A stretch of DNA of 31,336 bases from NCBI GenBank assembly GCA_016937725.1, contig JAFGVZ010000239.1, positions 1 to 31,336 of the forward strand, in the 5' to 3' direction. Source of the stretch: Paracoccaceae bacterium. GTDB lineage: Bacteria; Pseudomonadota; Alphaproteobacteria; Rhodobacterales; Rhodobacteraceae. The position numbers and the translations under genes are program-made. Below are positions 30,412 to 31,336 of this stretch, in pieces. Each line of letters starts with the position of its first letter. Within the stretch, counting starts at the first letter, position 1. The notes beneath the pieces are model-generated. The model was not told the origin of the DNA, made no database searches, and saw only the letters and a program-made list of their open reading frames with translations.

Positions 30412-31191
30412 ATGGCCGAATTTTCCGACCTGCGCGCAAGGGCGCTTTCGGGTGCCGCGATGGCAGGGCTGGGCGCTGGCGCGATCTGGCTGGGTGGGCC
30501 TGTCTTTACCGGGCTGGTCTGCGTCCTGTCGGGTCTGATGATCTGGGAACTGACCCGGATGCTCGACCCCGACGCCCCTTTCGGCAAGGCCGAGGCTGCG
30601 GGGTTCACCGCCGCCGTGGTGCTTGCGGTGTTCACATGGCGGTTTGATGGGCTGGTTCTGGTCGGTCTGACCGCGCTCGTGGCGGTGCTGCTGGCGTGGC
30701 GCTTTCCCAAGGACAGGATGGTAGCCGGGGCCTATGTGGCGCTGGTGCTGTTTGCGGGTCTGGGCCTGATCGCACTGCGCGGGGACTATGGCGCGCTGTG
30801 GGTTCTGTGGCTTGTGGCGCTGGTTGTGGGGTCCGACATATCGGGCTATTTCGCGGGCCGCATCTTTGGCGGGCCAAAACTCTGGCCGCGTGTCAGCCCC
30901 AAGAAAACATGGTCCGGCACCGTGGCGGGCTGGGGGGCAGCCATTGCCATCGCGCTCGCATTCATGCCTGTTCTGGGCGCAGGGGCTGGGTTGATCTTGG
31001 CCTCTGTCCTGATTGCCATGGCCGGGCAGGCGGGCGACATTGCCGAAAGCGCGATCAAGCGCCATGCGGGGGTAAAGGACAGTTCCAACCTCATCCCCGG
31101 GCATGGTGGCGTGATGGACCGGTTCGATGCCCTGGTGGCGGCGGCCCTTGTCGAACTCGTGCTGGCGCAAACCGCCTTGCTGGGGGCGTGA
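30412..31191 (+). CDS. cdsA: Phosphatidate cytidylyltransferase CdsA
   Basis: CdsA is an integral inner-membrane enzyme that makes CDP-diacylglycerol from phosphatidate and CTP, the branch point for bacterial phospholipids. The 259-residue product has several hydrophobic helices from about residue 14 on, and the C-terminal signature region: SDISGYFAGRIFGGPKLWPR, SPKKTWSGTVAGW near residue 165, GQAGDIAESAIKRHAGVKDS, and LIPGHGGVMDRFDALVAA. The ATG at 30412 starts just after the uppS stop and gives the normal N-terminus. The frame is open further upstream, but only as a shadow of uppS. Its stop overlaps the dxr start by one base in TGATG, which implies coupled translation. Confidence 0.96.
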   Translation: MAEFSDLRARALSGAAMAGLGAGAIWLGGPVFTGLVCVLSGLMIWELTRMLDPDAPFGKAEAAGFTAAVVLAVFTWRFDGLVLVGLTALVAVLLAWRFPKDRMVAGAYVALVLFAGLGLIALRGDYGALWVLWLVALVVGSDISGYFAGRIFGGPKLWPRVSPKKTWSGTVAGWGAAIAIALAFMPVLGAGAGLILASVLIAMAGQAGDIAESAIKRHAGVKDSSNLIPGHGGVMDRFDALVAAALVELVLAQTALLGA

Positions 31192-31336
31192 TGCGGGTAT
31201 CGGTGTTCGGGGCCACCGGGTCCATCGGGGAAAGCACGTTCGACCTGTTGCGCGCGCGGCCCGATATTCAGACCGTGGTGCTGACGGGCGGGCGGAATAT
31301 CTCGCGGCTGGCCGAACAGGCGCGGGCCTTGCGCGC
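31191..31336 (+). CDS. dxr: 1-deoxy-D-xylulose 5-phosphate reductoisomerase (5' part only)
   Basis: Dxr makes 2-C-methyl-D-erythritol 4-phosphate with NADPH, the second step of the MEP isoprenoid pathway in the cytoplasm. Only the first 48 residues are inside the window. They read MRVSVFGATGSIGESTFDLL, with the NADPH-binding GATGSIG at residues 7-13, then VVLTGGRNISRLAEQARAL, matching the N-terminus of the family. The ATG overlaps the cdsA stop (TGATG). The remaining roughly 340 residues lie beyond the window. Position after cdsA is the usual bacterial order. Confidence 0.93.
   Translation, partial: MRVSVFGATGSIGESTFDLLRARPDIQTVVLTGGRNISRLAEQARALR

Noticed and set aside
1..31336. CRISPR arrays, insertion sequences, prophage, toxin-antitoxin pairs or secretion islands
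   Set aside because: No regular direct repeat array, transposase, integrase or phage structural motif was seen on either strand; the gene order is that of core chromosome.

Overview
The window looks like core chromosome of an alphaproteobacterium, most likely Rhodobacterales (Rhodobacteraceae). The support is GC-rich, compact coding, the gene order murB-ddl-ftsQ-ftsA-ftsZ-lpxC-bamD-recN, a tRNA-His of the alphaproteobacterial type without G-1, an alphaproteobacterial-type LexA box, and the style of the proteins. I see no rRNA, CRISPR array, transposase, integrase or prophage gene. Placement below family level would be guesswork.

Layout. 1-8211: the end of an unknown membrane-associated protein, then the 3' part of the division and cell wall (dcw) cluster: murB, ddl and ftsQ (overlapping), ftsA, ftsZ with its own probable promoter and a strong terminator, and lpxC. 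8307-11224: bamD, recN and a small lipoprotein. 11241-12340: a 67-residue protein on the minus strand, tRNA-His, and nadD with a TTG start. 12472-15807: a Tat-exported PBP4-like DacB facing accC/accB on the minus strand. 15986-20843: a ScfR-type XRE regulator divergent from accBC, then a tightly coupled trio of a receiver-only response regulator, a small two-helix membrane protein and a sodium/solute-symporter-type sensor histidine kinase. 20848-23904 (minus): aminopeptidase N and a secreted CAP-domain protein. 24020-27101: a photolyase/cryptochrome behind a LexA-type box, a periplasmic DsrE-like protein, a tiny zinc-ribbon protein (DUF2256) and an AraC regulator. 27237-28133 (minus): miaA. 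28239-31336: the classic pyrH-frr-uppS-cdsA-dxr cluster, with dxr cut by the window edge.

How the genes work together. Most of the window builds the envelope: peptidoglycan precursors (MurB, Ddl, UppS for the lipid carrier), peptidoglycan trimming (DacB), the divisome (FtsQ, FtsA, FtsZ), lipid A (LpxC), outer-membrane protein assembly (BamD), phospholipid (CdsA, with AccBC feeding fatty acid synthesis) and isoprenoid supply (Dxr to UppS). RecN and the photolyase are DNA repair. NadD, PyrH, Frr, MiaA and tRNA-His are housekeeping.

Most of this is ordinary and there is no obvious novel defence or mobile system. The parts I would look at again are the symporter-kinase trio beside the fatty-acyl-type regulator, the LexA-type box and unusual flavin-pocket sequence of the photolyase, the very long FtsQ cytoplasmic tail, and the palindrome-rich leaders of ftsZ, lpxC and the response regulator. 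No gap between genes exceeds about 300 bases; the notable gaps are described as features.
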